Below, in pieces: positions 55,998 to 64,000 of a DNA stretch of 64,000 bases. A program made the position numbers and the translations under genes. Within the stretch, counting starts at the first letter, position 1. Each line of letters opens with the position of its first letter. A model generated the notes under the pieces. It made no database searches, had not been told where the DNA came from, and saw nothing but the letters and a program-made list of their open reading frames with translations. Origin of the DNA: Muriicola soli (lineage in GTDB: Bacteria; Bacteroidota; Bacteroidia; Flavobacteriales; Flavobacteriaceae); NCBI RefSeq assembly GCF_004139715.1, contig NZ_CP035544.1:124001-188000 (forward strand), written 5' to 3'.

Positions 55998-57050
55998 TTA
56001 GTGTCCCAGGATTTCTTCAACCAAACTTAATAGCGCCTCACTTCTTTCAAAGGCCAATTGGGTGAAATAAAACAAGTTCCTGCTTCGATCGAGGTTGTGA
56101 TCAGGATAGGAAATTCTGTAGTATACATCATTATTGAGATAATCTGTCAGTGCCCTGAGACCGTGTAAGTAAGGCATAAGAACTACCCCCGCAGGGATCG
56201 CCTGTTTTTCTGCATCACTTAGTTGTAGTTCACTCGCTTCGATACCCTTCAGGAAGGACGAAACCATCTTTAGATCAAAACCGATGGTTTTCAGATTCTT
56301 TTCATCCTCGGGTACAGGATTGGCCAATGTTCTGATGATGTCACCCAGATCGTAGATAATACGCCCGGGCATTACCGTATCCAGGTCGATCAAACACAGC
56401 CCTTTTCCCGTATCCTTTGAGAATAGGAAATTATTGAGCTTGGTGTCATTGTGGCAAATACGAAGTGACAGGGAATCAATGTCCTTATCCAATTTTAAAA
56501 ACGTCTCTTCTGCAAATTCGATTTCCTTTAAGGCATTCTGTCGCCTCTCTTTCTTTGCCTGCTTAAAGGCATTTAGATATTCTTGCCTTCTGTGGTTCAG
56601 GTTGTGAAAACCGGGGAGCACTTCCCTGAATTCTTCAACCGAAACACCATCGAGCTGCTTGTGAAATAATCCCAATATCCTTCCGGCCTCATAGGCCACC
56701 TCAGGGTCTTTGGTATAGTCAAAGGCTACACTATCAGGAACAAAAGTGAGCAAACGCCAATAGCCACCTTCCTCATCTTTATAATAGGGCAGGCGGGCCT
56801 TGGTGGGCATATATGAAATAGAATGGTAATTCTCTGCTCTGAGCAGAGGTATCAACGCCTTCAGGTTTTTCATGATGGCCGGTACATCCGGAAAAACTTC
56901 ACCGTTGATGCGTTGTAAAATAAATTCGGTTTGGTCTCCATCCAGGATTTGGAAGGTGGTATTGATATACCCCTGACTTACAGGACGGATCTTGTAGTCT
57001 TTTTGTTCAATGACAAAATGCTTCAGCGCCTTCGCTGCTGCAAATTCCAT
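55998..57050 (-). CDS. Phosphotransferase family kinase (N-acetylhexosamine 1-kinase-like)
   Basis: 350 residues with the APH/choline kinase fold. Catalytic loop CHNDTKLNNFL and the DFG-like LIDLDTVMPGRIIYDLGDIIR bind Mg-ATP. Bacterial relatives include NahK (GlcNAc/GalNAc 1-kinase). The next upstream gene is a nucleotidyltransferase and the divergent gene is GH109-like, supporting an amino-sugar salvage role (inference). Without the context, any APH kinase would fit. Confidence 0.75.
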   Translation of the reverse strand: MEFAAAKALKHFVIEQKDYKIRPVSQGYINTTFQILDGDQTEFILQRINGEVFPDVPAIMKNLKALIPLLRAENYHSISYMPTKARLPYYKDEEGGYWRLLTFVPDSVAFDYTKDPEVAYEAGRILGLFHKQLDGVSVEEFREVLPGFHNLNHRRQEYLNAFKQAKKERRQNALKEIEFAEETFLKLDKDIDSLSLRICHNDTKLNNFLFSKDTGKGLCLIDLDTVMPGRIIYDLGDIIRTLANPVPEDEKNLKTIGFDLKMVSSFLKGIEASELQLSDAEKQAIPAGVVLMPYLHGLRALTDYLNNDVYYRISYPDHNLDRSRNLFYFTQLAFERSEALLSLVEEILGH

Positions 57051-57070
57051 TTTTCAGGGGTTTTAAAGAT

Positions 57071-57955
57071 TTATTTCCAAAGGGGTGATCGGTACTGGCC
57101 TTCGCTGGTCATTGTCTTCAACTGTGCCATTGCGGTTTCCTTGTCATTGGCGTAAGTAACACCGAACCACATGCTTTCAGAAGGAATTACTTCCACTTTG
57201 GTTTTGCCTTGTTGTAACATCGCCTGTATAACAAAAGGAAGGTAAACCTCTCCTTTTTCCAAATTCTCCTCTTCTTTAAAGAAGCTTCGGATATCTTCTT
57301 CTATCTGATCGAAAATAATCGGTTTACAAACCCAAAAATTCATGCTGACCAACTCTTCTCCAGAAAACTTAGTGTCCGAATCGGCATCTGAAATTCCTTT
57401 CTCTCCTTCTTCTATTTGTGTGCGCTCTTCTACAGAGACTAATGAATTCCCGTCCTGTTTGCATACGCCACGGGAAACCGAACCATAAGGAGATAAGGTA
57501 TCTTTTAAGGTATAGGCTACCAAACCAAATGCATTGGGATCAGAATCGCCGGCAACAAATTTTGCTGCATTTTTAAATGCTTGTTTGCCGTAGTAATCAT
57601 CAGCATTGATTACAGAAAATGGTCCGTCAATTACCTTTCTTGCCGACCAAACCGCATGGGCAGTGCCCCAGGGTTTTGTTCGTTCTCCCGTATAGGAAAC
57701 TCCATCAGGGAGATCCTTTACTTCCTGAGCTACCACATCGAGTTTTGTCGCTCCGGGGATCCTGGCGGAGAGGTATTCCTTTAGAAATTTTACATTGTCT
57801 TTCTGTGTAACCACAACAATGTGGTCAAAGCCATTTTCAAGGGCGTCATAAATACTGAATTCCATGAGAAACTCATCGAACGGGCCAAGGCCGTCGAACT
57901 GTTTCAGGGCTCCATATCTGCTTCCCCTTCCGGCCGCCATCAGTAATAAGGTCAT
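57071..57955 (-). CDS. Sugar-phosphate nucleotidyltransferase
   Basis: 294 residues. The start TLLLMAAGRGSRYGALKQFDGL is the GxGxR NTP-binding signature, and SVINADDYYGKQAF the metal-binding region. Likely makes UDP- or other nucleotide sugar from the product of the neighbouring kinase (20 bp downstream). No second domain. Specificity cannot be read from sequence. Confidence 0.8.
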   Translation of the reverse strand: MTLLLMAAGRGSRYGALKQFDGLGPFDEFLMEFSIYDALENGFDHIVVVTQKDNVKFLKEYLSARIPGATKLDVVAQEVKDLPDGVSYTGERTKPWGTAHAVWSARKVIDGPFSVINADDYYGKQAFKNAAKFVAGDSDPNAFGLVAYTLKDTLSPYGSVSRGVCKQDGNSLVSVEERTQIEEGEKGISDADSDTKFSGEELVSMNFWVCKPIIFDQIEEDIRSFFKEEENLEKGEVYLPFVIQAMLQQGKTKVEVIPSESMWFGVTYANDKETAMAQLKTMTSEGQYRSPLWK

Positions 57956-58054
57956 AGTTTACGAATTTGCGCTCAAAAATAGGTTTTTAGAGAACAATAT
58001 GAAGGAGGACAAGGAGAATTTCATAAATTGATAATATTAAATCTATAAATAAAC

Positions 58055-59412
58055 ATGACCAGCAGAAGGCAATTTATTCGCAAAACAGCCATAGCAGGGG
58101 CAGGTATGAGTATTGTTCCTCATTGGGTCTCCGCAAAACACAATTCCCGGGATAATGAGGAATTAAGGGTTGGACTCATAGGAGTTGGCCTAAGAGGGAC
58201 GAATCATTTACAGAACTTACTCCTCAGGCAAGACGTAAGAGTTACCGCACTATGCGATATCGACCCCAATCGCATTTCCCTTTGCAAAAAGTTGATAACA
58301 GAAGCGGGTAAAAAGCTCCGCTTATTTTTGAAAAAGGACCTAATGACTACCTCAATCTCCTGGAAAGTAAAGAAGTTGATGCAGTCATTATTGCAACACC
58401 CTGGCTCTGGCACACCCGGATGGCTGTAGAAGCCATGAAAGCCGGGAAATACGCCGGGGTAGAGGTTTCCGCAGCAAATACCCTGGAAGAGTGCTGGGAT
58501 CTGGTGAACACCCATGAAGCCACCGGAACCCATTTAATGATCCTGGAAAATGTAAATTACAGGCGTGACGTACTGGCTGTTTTGAACATGGTTAAGCAAG
58601 GAGTGTTTGGGGAATTGGTGCATTTCAGGTGCGGATATCAGCACGATTTGAGAGCGGTGAAATTTAATGACGGAAAACAGCCTTATGGCGGAGGTGTTGA
58701 GTTTGGTGAAAAGGCTATTTCAGAAGCTCGATGGCGCACCTTGCATTCAGTAAAACGAAATGCCGACGTTTATCCCACTCACGGGCTTGGTCCTATAGCT
58801 GTAATGGCTGATATCAATAGAGGGAATCGGTTTGTATCCCTAACCTCTCACGCGACCAAATCGATTGGTCTTCACAATTATATCGTAAAAAAGGGAGGTG
58901 ATGACCATCCAAATGCTAAGGTCAGGTTTAAGCAAGGAGATGTCATAACTACTACTATTGACACTTCTCATGGAGAAACGATCATTATAACTCACGATTG
59001 TAACCTGCCAAGACCGTATTCTCTGGGATTCAGAGTGCAGGGCGCGAATGGTCTGTGGGAAGTTGACGGTAACCGCATTTATGTGGAAGGTAAATCTGAG
59101 CCACATCGATGGGATAATGCAAAGGATTGGCTTGATAAATACGATCACCCCCTTTGGAAAAAATATGGTGAATACGCTGCCGGTGCCGGTCACGGAGGCA
59201 TGGATTTTTTCGTATTACACGCCTTTGTAGAATCGGCCAAAGCCAATATCGCTCCGCCTCTTGATGCCTATGACGCTGCTGCATGGAGCGCGGTTACTCC
59301 CTTGTCTGAAGCTTCTATTTTTCAAAAAGGTGAACCGCAGGAGTTTCCTGATTTTACCCGAGGGCTGTGGATCAAAAGAAAACCGTATTCCTGGATAAAA
59401 GACTCCTACTGA
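58055..59412 (+). pseudogene. GH109-like Gfo/Idh/MocA glycosidase with one -1 frameshift (probably intact in the cell)
   Basis: Two frames (58055-58429 and the following frame to 59412) join into ~452 residues if one base is restored at 58310-58315 (AAAAAG); the joint then reads EAGKKAPLIFEKGPNDYLNL. Tat signal SRRQFIRKTAIAGAG, Rossmann motif GLIGVGLRG, then IIATPWLWHTRMAVEAMKAG, GVEVSAANTLEECW and YPTHGLGP. These match GH109 NAD-dependent alpha-N-acetylgalactosaminidases. Exported by Tat with bound cofactor. Divergent from the kinase/nucleotidyltransferase pair. Confidence 0.82.
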
Positions 59413-59447
59413 TTTCCACACACATGGAAACACTCCAGAAGAGGTAG

Positions 59448-59461
59448 ATGATTTTTATCAT
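59448..59461. promoter_or_regulatory. FNR/DNR-type box upstream of hemN
   Basis: ATGAT-TTTT-ATCAT, containing TGAT-N4-ATCA. Its centre (59454.5) is 29.5 nt before the start of the -7 element at 59484, the same spacing as upstream of the nos cluster. Confidence 0.65.
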
Positions 59462-59483
59462 ATTTTTCCTGCTTAGGGCGGTG

Positions 59484-59491
59484 TACTTTTG
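59484..59491 (+). promoter_or_regulatory. -7 promoter element for hemN-usp
   Basis: TACTTTTG matches TAnnTTTG, 16 nt before the ATG at 59508. No good -33 box; activation by a bound regulator is plausible. Confidence 0.65.
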
Positions 59492-59507
59492 ATAGAAATC
59501 CAATCGT

Positions 59508-60869
59508 ATGCCTAATCTTATCCAAAAGTATAATGTCCAGGGACCACGCTATACCAGCTACCCTACGGTTCCCTATTGGGATATTAATTCTTTTTCCGGC
59601 AAAGCCTGGAAACAAACTCTGATAAAGAGTTTTAATGAAAGCAATAAAAAGGATGGAATTAGCCTTTATCTTCATTTGCCGTTCTGTGAAAGCATGTGCA
59701 CTTTTTGCGGCTGTCACAAAAGAATAACGAAGCGGCACGAGGTGGAAATTCCTTATATAGAATCGGTATTAAAGGAATGGAAATTATACTGTGCCCTTTT
59801 CCCGGAAAAACCAATAATAAAAGAGTTGCATCTTGGCGGAGGAACACCGACCTTTTTTTCTGCTCACCACCTGGAATTACTGCTCAAAGGAATTTTCAAT
59901 CATGCAGAGATAGCCAGTGATCGTGAATTTAGCTTTGAAGGTCACCCGAACAATACTACCCGGGAACATTTGCAGACCTTATACGATCTGGGATTCAGAA
60001 GGGTGAGTTTTGGAGTACAGGATTACAGCGAAAAAGTACAAAAGGCTATCCACAGGGTACAGCCTTTCGAAAATGTAAAGAAAGTAACGCAATGGTCTCG
60101 GGAAATAGGATACACTTCTATTGGGCACGATCTGATCTTTGGCTTGCCACATCAGCAGATGGAAGATATCAGGGAGACCATTTCTAAGACAAGGGAGTTA
60201 ATGCCAGACCGACTGGCATTTTACAGCTATGCGCATGTACCCTGGTTAAAAGGTAGCGGACAAAGAGGATTTAAAGATAAGGACCTCCCTACGGCTGAGG
60301 AGAAAAGACAGCAATACGAACTTGGAAAGAAATTGCTCACCGAAGCAGGATATTTTGAGATTGGGATGGACCACTTTGCTCTGAAAAGGGAATCTCTCTA
60401 CAAGTCTTTTGAAAATCAAAAACTTCACAGGAATTTTATGGGATACACTTCATCGCGAACGCAGTTGATGATTGGCCTGGGAGCATCGAGTATAAGCGAC
60501 AGTTGGTACAGTTTTGCGCAGAATGTGAAGAATATAGAGGAGTACCAGCATTTGGTAGAAAATGATATTATCCCCATCTACAGGGGGCATATTCTCTCAG
60601 AAGAGGATTTGGTCATACGCCGGCATATTCTTAACTTAATGTGTAGGATGAAAACCTCCTGGGAAGATCAATCCCTCAAATTTAATGAGCTCGACCTGGT
60701 CCTCGATCACTTAAAAGAAATGGAAATCGACGGACTTATCGATACTAAGGACAATCAACTTAGCGTTACAGAAGCAGGAAGGCCATTTGTCAGAAACGTA
60801 TGTATGGCGTTTGATCTGCTCTTGCATAGAAAAGCGCCGAACAAAAGAGTATTCTCAATGACCATTTAA
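59508..60869 (+). CDS. hemN: Oxygen-independent coproporphyrinogen III oxidase
   Basis: Radical SAM enzyme that decarboxylates coproporphyrinogen III without oxygen, used for haem synthesis at low oxygen. 453 residues, with CESMCTFCGC (C60, C64, C67; fourth Cys 69), ELHLGGGTPTFFS, and the HemN-specific YTSYPTVPYWD start. Under an FNR-type box shared with nos genes. 17 bp upstream of the usp gene. Confidence 0.95.
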   Translation: MPNLIQKYNVQGPRYTSYPTVPYWDINSFSGKAWKQTLIKSFNESNKKDGISLYLHLPFCESMCTFCGCHKRITKRHEVEIPYIESVLKEWKLYCALFPEKPIIKELHLGGGTPTFFSAHHLELLLKGIFNHAEIASDREFSFEGHPNNTTREHLQTLYDLGFRRVSFGVQDYSEKVQKAIHRVQPFENVKKVTQWSREIGYTSIGHDLIFGLPHQQMEDIRETISKTRELMPDRLAFYSYAHVPWLKGSGQRGFKDKDLPTAEEKRQQYELGKKLLTEAGYFEIGMDHFALKRESLYKSFENQKLHRNFMGYTSSRTQLMIGLGASSISDSWYSFAQNVKNIEEYQHLVENDIIPIYRGHILSEEDLVIRRHILNLMCRMKTSWEDQSLKFNELDLVLDHLKEMEIDGLIDTKDNQLSVTEAGRPFVRNVCMAFDLLLHRKAPNKRVFSMTI

Positions 60870-60886
60870 CCCTTTAAAAATAAACC

Positions 60887-61708
60887 ATGAAAACAATTAT
60901 CGTTCCAGTAGATTTTTCCGAACAATCTGAATATGCTCTTAAAGTAGCCGCTTCTATTGCACACAAACAAAAGGCAGAGATTTTGGTGTTACACATGCTA
61001 GAATTAAACGAAGCCATGATCACTTCCACGGAAGGATTTCACCCCGAACAGACTGTTTTCCTCATAAAAGTTGCTGAAAAGAGGCTGAATGAATTTTTGG
61101 ACAAAGATTATTTGAAAGGGATTAAGCTTACTCCGGTCATTAAACACTTTAAGGTTTTTGGCGAGGTAAATGAAATCGCCGAGAAGCATAATGCCGAACT
61201 GGTTATAATGGGTTCTCATGGAACTGACGGACTTAAAGAGATTTTTATCGGATCGAATGCGGAGAAAGTAGTACGGTTTTCAGAAGTGCCTGTACTGGTT
61301 GTGAAAAACGAACTCCCCGATTTTAAGATCGACGACTTTGTCTTTGCCTGTAACTTTAAAAGTGAAAGCCTAGGAGCGTTTCAAAAAGCCAGGGATTTTG
61401 CATCTAAACTAGGAGCAAAATTACACATGGTCTATATCAACACCCCGGGAGACAATTTCCTGAGCGACAATGATGCCTACGAAAAAATCAACAAATATCT
61501 CGAAATGGCGGGTGCAGGACAGGAAGTAACCATCTATAACGATTACAGTGTGGAGAAAGGGGTGCTTAATTTTAGCGATAAAATAAATGCCGATCTAATA
61601 GGAATTCCTACGCATGGTCGCAAAGGACTTTCTCATTTCTTTATGGGTAGTATCGGAGAAGATATCGCTAATCATTCCAAAATTCCCGTGATGACGTTCA
61701 AGATTTAA
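60887..61708 (+). CDS. Universal stress protein (double Usp domain)
   Basis: 273 residues with two Usp domains. The first ends in VIMGSHGTDGLKEIFIGSNAEKV, the second in GIPTHGRKGLSHFFMGSIGEDI; both show the G-2x-G-9x-G nucleotide-binding type loop. Cotranscribed with hemN, so probably expressed at low oxygen (inference). Followed by imperfect hairpins between 61752 and 61797. Confidence 0.88.
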   Translation: MKTIIVPVDFSEQSEYALKVAASIAHKQKAEILVLHMLELNEAMITSTEGFHPEQTVFLIKVAEKRLNEFLDKDYLKGIKLTPVIKHFKVFGEVNEIAEKHNAELVIMGSHGTDGLKEIFIGSNAEKVVRFSEVPVLVVKNELPDFKIDDFVFACNFKSESLGAFQKARDFASKLGAKLHMVYINTPGDNFLSDNDAYEKINKYLEMAGAGQEVTIYNDYSVEKGVLNFSDKINADLIGIPTHGRKGLSHFFMGSIGEDIANHSKIPVMTFKI

Positions 61709-61799
61709 ACATCTGAACATCAGCTTCTATTATTTGTCTCTTGACGTAAAGGAAAACCCCTGGACTTAAATAGTTAAGACTTTGAGTTTCGGGGGTTAC

Positions 61800-62231
61800 T
61801 TACTTTAGAAATGTGGCGCCTTCATCTAGGTTTTTAGCCAAATCGCCTATGGTCATTTCTTTTAAGGTCTGCAGTAAAGCTGTTCTGGTTGGATAGACAT
61901 ATTGGTGCAGGGGACATGGGTGATCAGAATTACATTCGTCAATTCCAAGGACACAAGCTTCCAGGCGTTGTGTTCCATCTATAGTTTCAATTACCCTGTA
62001 TACCGGTAGATTTTTGTTTTCTTCCGTGAGGTAGTAACCACCTTTAGGCCCCTTTGTGGCCGAAATAATCTTGTGTTTTGATAGTTGTTGTAACAATTTC
62101 GCCAGATACGCTTTCGGTATATTGGTGGGGATACTGAGATCCTTCACCATTTTCTTATGCGTTTCATCCGTTTGATCGGCCAGATAAAGCACTGCGGTTA
62201 AAGCGTATTTCGAGGAATTACTAAGCATCAC
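61800..62231 (-). CDS. Rrf2 family transcriptional regulator, FeS type
   Basis: 143 residues. N-terminal winged helix (SSKYALTAVLYLADQTDE), then cysteines 93, 100 and 106 in EACVLGIDECNSDHPCPL, spaced like the [Fe-S] ligands of IscR and NsrR. NsrR senses NO; IscR senses cluster status. Divergent from nos genes, which favours an NO/redox role (inference). A GGATA-TTAT-TATCC palindrome lies 45 bp upstream of its start. Confidence 0.82.
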   Translation of the reverse strand: MMLSNSSKYALTAVLYLADQTDETHKKMVKDLSIPTNIPKAYLAKLLQQLSKHKIISATKGPKGGYYLTEENKNLPVYRVIETIDGTQRLEACVLGIDECNSDHPCPLHQYVYPTRTALLQTLKEMTIGDLAKNLDEGATFLK

Positions 62232-62275
62232 TTCCGATTTTATTTTTATTCAAAATTAACGAAAAAAATATAAAA

Positions 62276-62289
62276 GGATATTATTATCC
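62276..62289. promoter_or_regulatory. Palindrome between Rrf2 gene and nos cluster
   Basis: GGATA-TTAT-TATCC, perfect 5-bp arms with 4-nt spacer. Could be an Rrf2 operator; not matched to a known consensus. Confidence 0.4.
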
Positions 62290-62292
62290 GAA

Positions 62293-62310
62293 ATATGATT
62301 AATATCATAT
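62293..62310. promoter_or_regulatory. FNR/DNR-type box upstream of nos cluster
   Basis: ATATGAT-TAAT-ATCATAT, perfect 7-bp arms, core TGAT-N4-ATCA. Its centre (62301.5) lies 29.5 nt before the -7 element, which puts it near -41.5 if transcription starts about 5 nt after that element: the usual position for activation by a Crp/FNR-type protein. Confidence 0.7.
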
Positions 62311-62330
62311 TTTTCCCTCTCTTTCGACGA

Positions 62331-62338
62331 TATTTTTG
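62331..62338 (+). promoter_or_regulatory. -7 promoter element for the nos cluster
   Basis: TATTTTTG matches TAnnTTTG, 24 nt before the cytochrome gene start. The -33 region is poor, consistent with activator dependence. Confidence 0.65.
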
Positions 62339-62362
62339 TTCATAATTTATAACTAGAAAATT

Positions 62363-62863
62363 ATGAAATCCAACGTAAAAATTATTGTGTTCCTCTTCTC
62401 CTTACTCCTGATAAGCTGTGGATCTAAGGAGGAGAAAAAAGAAGGCTTCAGCCTTGACCGCAGCAAATCAGAAAATACTACAGAGGTTGAGACTGCATCA
62501 GACGAATTGCCTCCTTCCCAAAGAGTAACTCTTGATGAAAAAGGGGTAGGGCTTATCAAAGACATTACCCTTGATCCCGAGATCGATACGGAAATGGCTG
62601 CCGAAGGGGAGAAGATATTTATGTCGAATTGTACAGCCTGTCACAAATTAGACAAACGTTTTATTGGCCCGTCTCCCATAGGGATTATGGAAAGAAGAAG
62701 TCCGGAATGGATAATGAACATGATCCTTGATCCTAAACTGATGACCGAACAAGATCGATGTGCCAAGGACTTAATGGTTGAATTTAACGGTGCGGCTATG
62801 GCCAATCAGAATATGACCATAGAGCAAACCCGTGCCATTCTCGAATATTTCAGAACCTTATAA
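62363..62863 (+). CDS. Cytochrome c lipoprotein of the nos cluster
   Basis: 166 residues with a lipoprotein signal (FLFSLLLISCGSKEEKK), haem-binding CTACH (90-94), and a likely axial Met in NGAAMANQNM. Envelope-anchored monohaem cytochrome, likely to bring electrons to nitrous-oxide reductase encoded two genes downstream; clade II nos clusters usually carry such cytochromes. First gene under the FNR-type promoter. Confidence 0.88.
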   Translation: MKSNVKIIVFLFSLLLISCGSKEEKKEGFSLDRSKSENTTEVETASDELPPSQRVTLDEKGVGLIKDITLDPEIDTEMAAEGEKIFMSNCTACHKLDKRFIGPSPIGIMERRSPEWIMNMILDPKLMTEQDRCAKDLMVEFNGAAMANQNMTIEQTRAILEYFRTL

Positions 62864-62874
62864 TCACATTAAAT

Positions 62875-63459
62875 ATGAAAACAATAGTTAAACTAAGCTT
62901 CTCACTAATCACTGCAATTTTGCTGATTGCCGTGATTGGATGTAAAAACGAAGCAAAAGGTACAAACGCTAATAACGCCGGAAATTCATCGAGTCCAGAG
63001 CCAAAAGAACAGGGACAGGCGTTTATTGAAGACGATGAATCAAAACCAACTGTGCTCGACATTGCTATTGGATCACCAGACCACACTACCCTGGTAGCTG
63101 CCGTTCAGGCTGCAGATCTGGAAAATGTCCTTGTAAATGCCGGACCTTTGATGGTTTTTGCTCCAACCAATGAAGCCTTTGATGCCCTTCCCGCAGGAAC
63201 GGTTGAAGATCTTCTAAAACCCGAAAATAAGGAGGCACTTGCCAATATTTTAAAACACCACGTCACTCCCGGTAAATACTCTAAGGAATTCTTGAAGAAG
63301 TTTAAAAAACTGGGCCAGGCCAATGATCAGAACACTATAGTGGAAGTGAAAGGAGACGACGTCTACGTAGGTGGTGCCAGAATCATTGCCAGCGTTGATG
63401 CAGGCAATGGAATTGTACATGTGGTGGACAAAGTGATATTACCTCCGGCCAAAGAATAA
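62875..63459 (+). CDS. Fasciclin-domain lipoprotein
   Basis: 194 residues, lipoprotein signal (ILLIAVIGCKNEAKG), then one FAS1 domain (~60-194): VLDIAIGSPDHTTLVAAVQA, PLMVFAPTNEAFDALPAG and NGIVHVVDKVILPP. FAS1 proteins mediate adhesion or may bind small ligands; the role in nos clusters is unknown. 11 bp after the cytochrome gene and 34 bp before nosZ. Confidence 0.88.
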   Translation: MKTIVKLSFSLITAILLIAVIGCKNEAKGTNANNAGNSSSPEPKEQGQAFIEDDESKPTVLDIAIGSPDHTTLVAAVQAADLENVLVNAGPLMVFAPTNEAFDALPAGTVEDLLKPENKEALANILKHHVTPGKYSKEFLKKFKKLGQANDQNTIVEVKGDDVYVGGARIIASVDAGNGIVHVVDKVILPPAKE

Positions 63460-63493
63460 TTAAACGAGTTAAATAAATATAAAACCAATTACG

Positions 63494-64000
63494 ATGAAAA
63501 AAATAAGATATTCCTTGCTTACAATGTTAGGCTTGGCACTGGTATTAACCGGATGTAATGACACCGGCAAGTCCTCTAATGGGGCATTATCGTCCAATGC
63601 TGCGGAGAAAGTATACGTTGCCCCGGGCGAACAAGACGAGTTCTATGCCTTCCTTTCAGGGGTTATAGTGGAAACCTCACAGTTTACGGTTTACCATCGG
63701 GTCGTATGTTTAAGGAGATACCCGTATTCTCGCAATTTCCAACCTCAGGGTATGGTTACTCAGAAGAAACCAAACCTATGTTGAACACTTCTTTTGGCTT
63801 TGTGCCATGGGACGACCTTCATCATCCTGATATTTCTCAAACCAACGGAGAACTCGACGGGCGATGGATTTTTGTGAATGGAAATAATACCCCGCGGATT
63901 GCCCGGGTAAGCCTCAGTACTTTTGAGACTGAAGAGATTATTGAGATCCCAAATAGTGCCGGGAACCACAGTTCTTCTTTTATTACTGAAAATACCGAAT
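63494..64000 (+). pseudogene. nosZ: Nitrous-oxide reductase NosZ, clade II (3' end outside window; one -1 frameshift)
   Basis: Reduces N2O to N2 in the periplasm. Sec lipoprotein signal (SLLTMLGLALVLTGC), then KVYVAPGEQDEFYAFLSG. Restoring one G in GGGG at 63659-63662 continues as GYSGNLTVYGLPSGRMFKEI, KPMLNTSFGFVPWDDLHHPD, and TPRIARVSLSTFETEEIIEI, characteristic of Sec-dependent (clade II) NosZ. The copper-ligand region is beyond the window. The frameshift is most likely an assembly error. Confidence 0.9.

Noticed and set aside
1-64000. CRISPR arrays, rRNA genes, complete insertion sequences
   Set aside because: No regularly spaced repeats, rRNA sequence or transposase gene was seen on either strand.

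Overview
The window looks like chromosome of a marine-type flavobacterium (Bacteroidota, Flavobacteriaceae). The signs are promoters of the Bacteroidota type (TTTG, about 19 nt, TAnnTTTG), many Sec lipoproteins, a type IX secretion (T9SS) C-terminal sorting domain, a DnaE polymerase fused to its proofreading exonuclease, ribosomal proteins S16 and L25 with acidic Ala/Glu/Pro tails, and gene orders such as prs-rplY-pth and rpsP-rimM. No rRNA or CRISPR array was seen.

Layout. 1-4490: fructose-1,6-bisphosphatase (runs off the left edge), a GNAT enzyme overlapping aspartate kinase, and a two-domain OlsF-like aminolipid synthase. 4487-6257: a small arsenic operon (arsR, DUF6428, an ArsN-like acetyltransferase, arsC) with a palindromic operator and no efflux pump. 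6339-19259: a long minus-strand run including ribF, an HTTM protein, serS, a TPR protein, a DUF4286-GGCT fusion, rsmA, mgtE, nitrilase, PD40, cupin, a D-2-hydroxyacid dehydrogenase and small enzymes. 19309-23763: a T9SS-secreted metalloprotease split by two one-base frameshifts, and a lipoprotein. 23764-26397: pth, rplY, prs and tRNA-Leu. 26400-32000: an AT-rich accessory zone of small secreted or membrane proteins without recognised function, directly downstream of tRNA-Leu. 32517-37510: TPR lipoprotein, TauE/SafE permease, a GH144-like glucanase and two tiny membrane ORFs. 37652-42385: a Y-family polymerase and a second DnaE, separated by a 452-bp cassette made of a four-helix-bundle gene inside perfect 23-bp inverted repeats. 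42454-51188: esterase, lipoprotein, tRNA-Asp, DUF58 protein, thioredoxin, replicative DnaE and a DUF2383 protein. 51469-55990: rpsP, rimM, tRNA methyltransferase, Rieske oxygenase and glutaryl-CoA dehydrogenase. 55998-59412: sugar kinase, nucleotidyltransferase and a GH109-like enzyme, a possible amino-sugar salvage unit. 59508-64000: hemN, a universal stress protein, an Rrf2 regulator and the start of a clade II nitrous-oxide reductase cluster (cytochrome c, fasciclin lipoprotein, nosZ).

The strongest observations are these. (1) The inverted-repeat-bounded four-helix-bundle cassette sits exactly at the junction between the two translesion polymerase genes and appears to have left dnaE2 with a TTG start. 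(2) The hemN and nos promoters share a TGAT-N4-ATCA (FNR/DNR type) box at identical spacing from the -7 element, suggesting one anaerobic or nitrogen-oxide regulon. (3) Four frameshifts in three otherwise intact genes (protease, GH109, nosZ) each lack one base in a homopolymer, three of them in GGGG; this looks like assembly error rather than decay.
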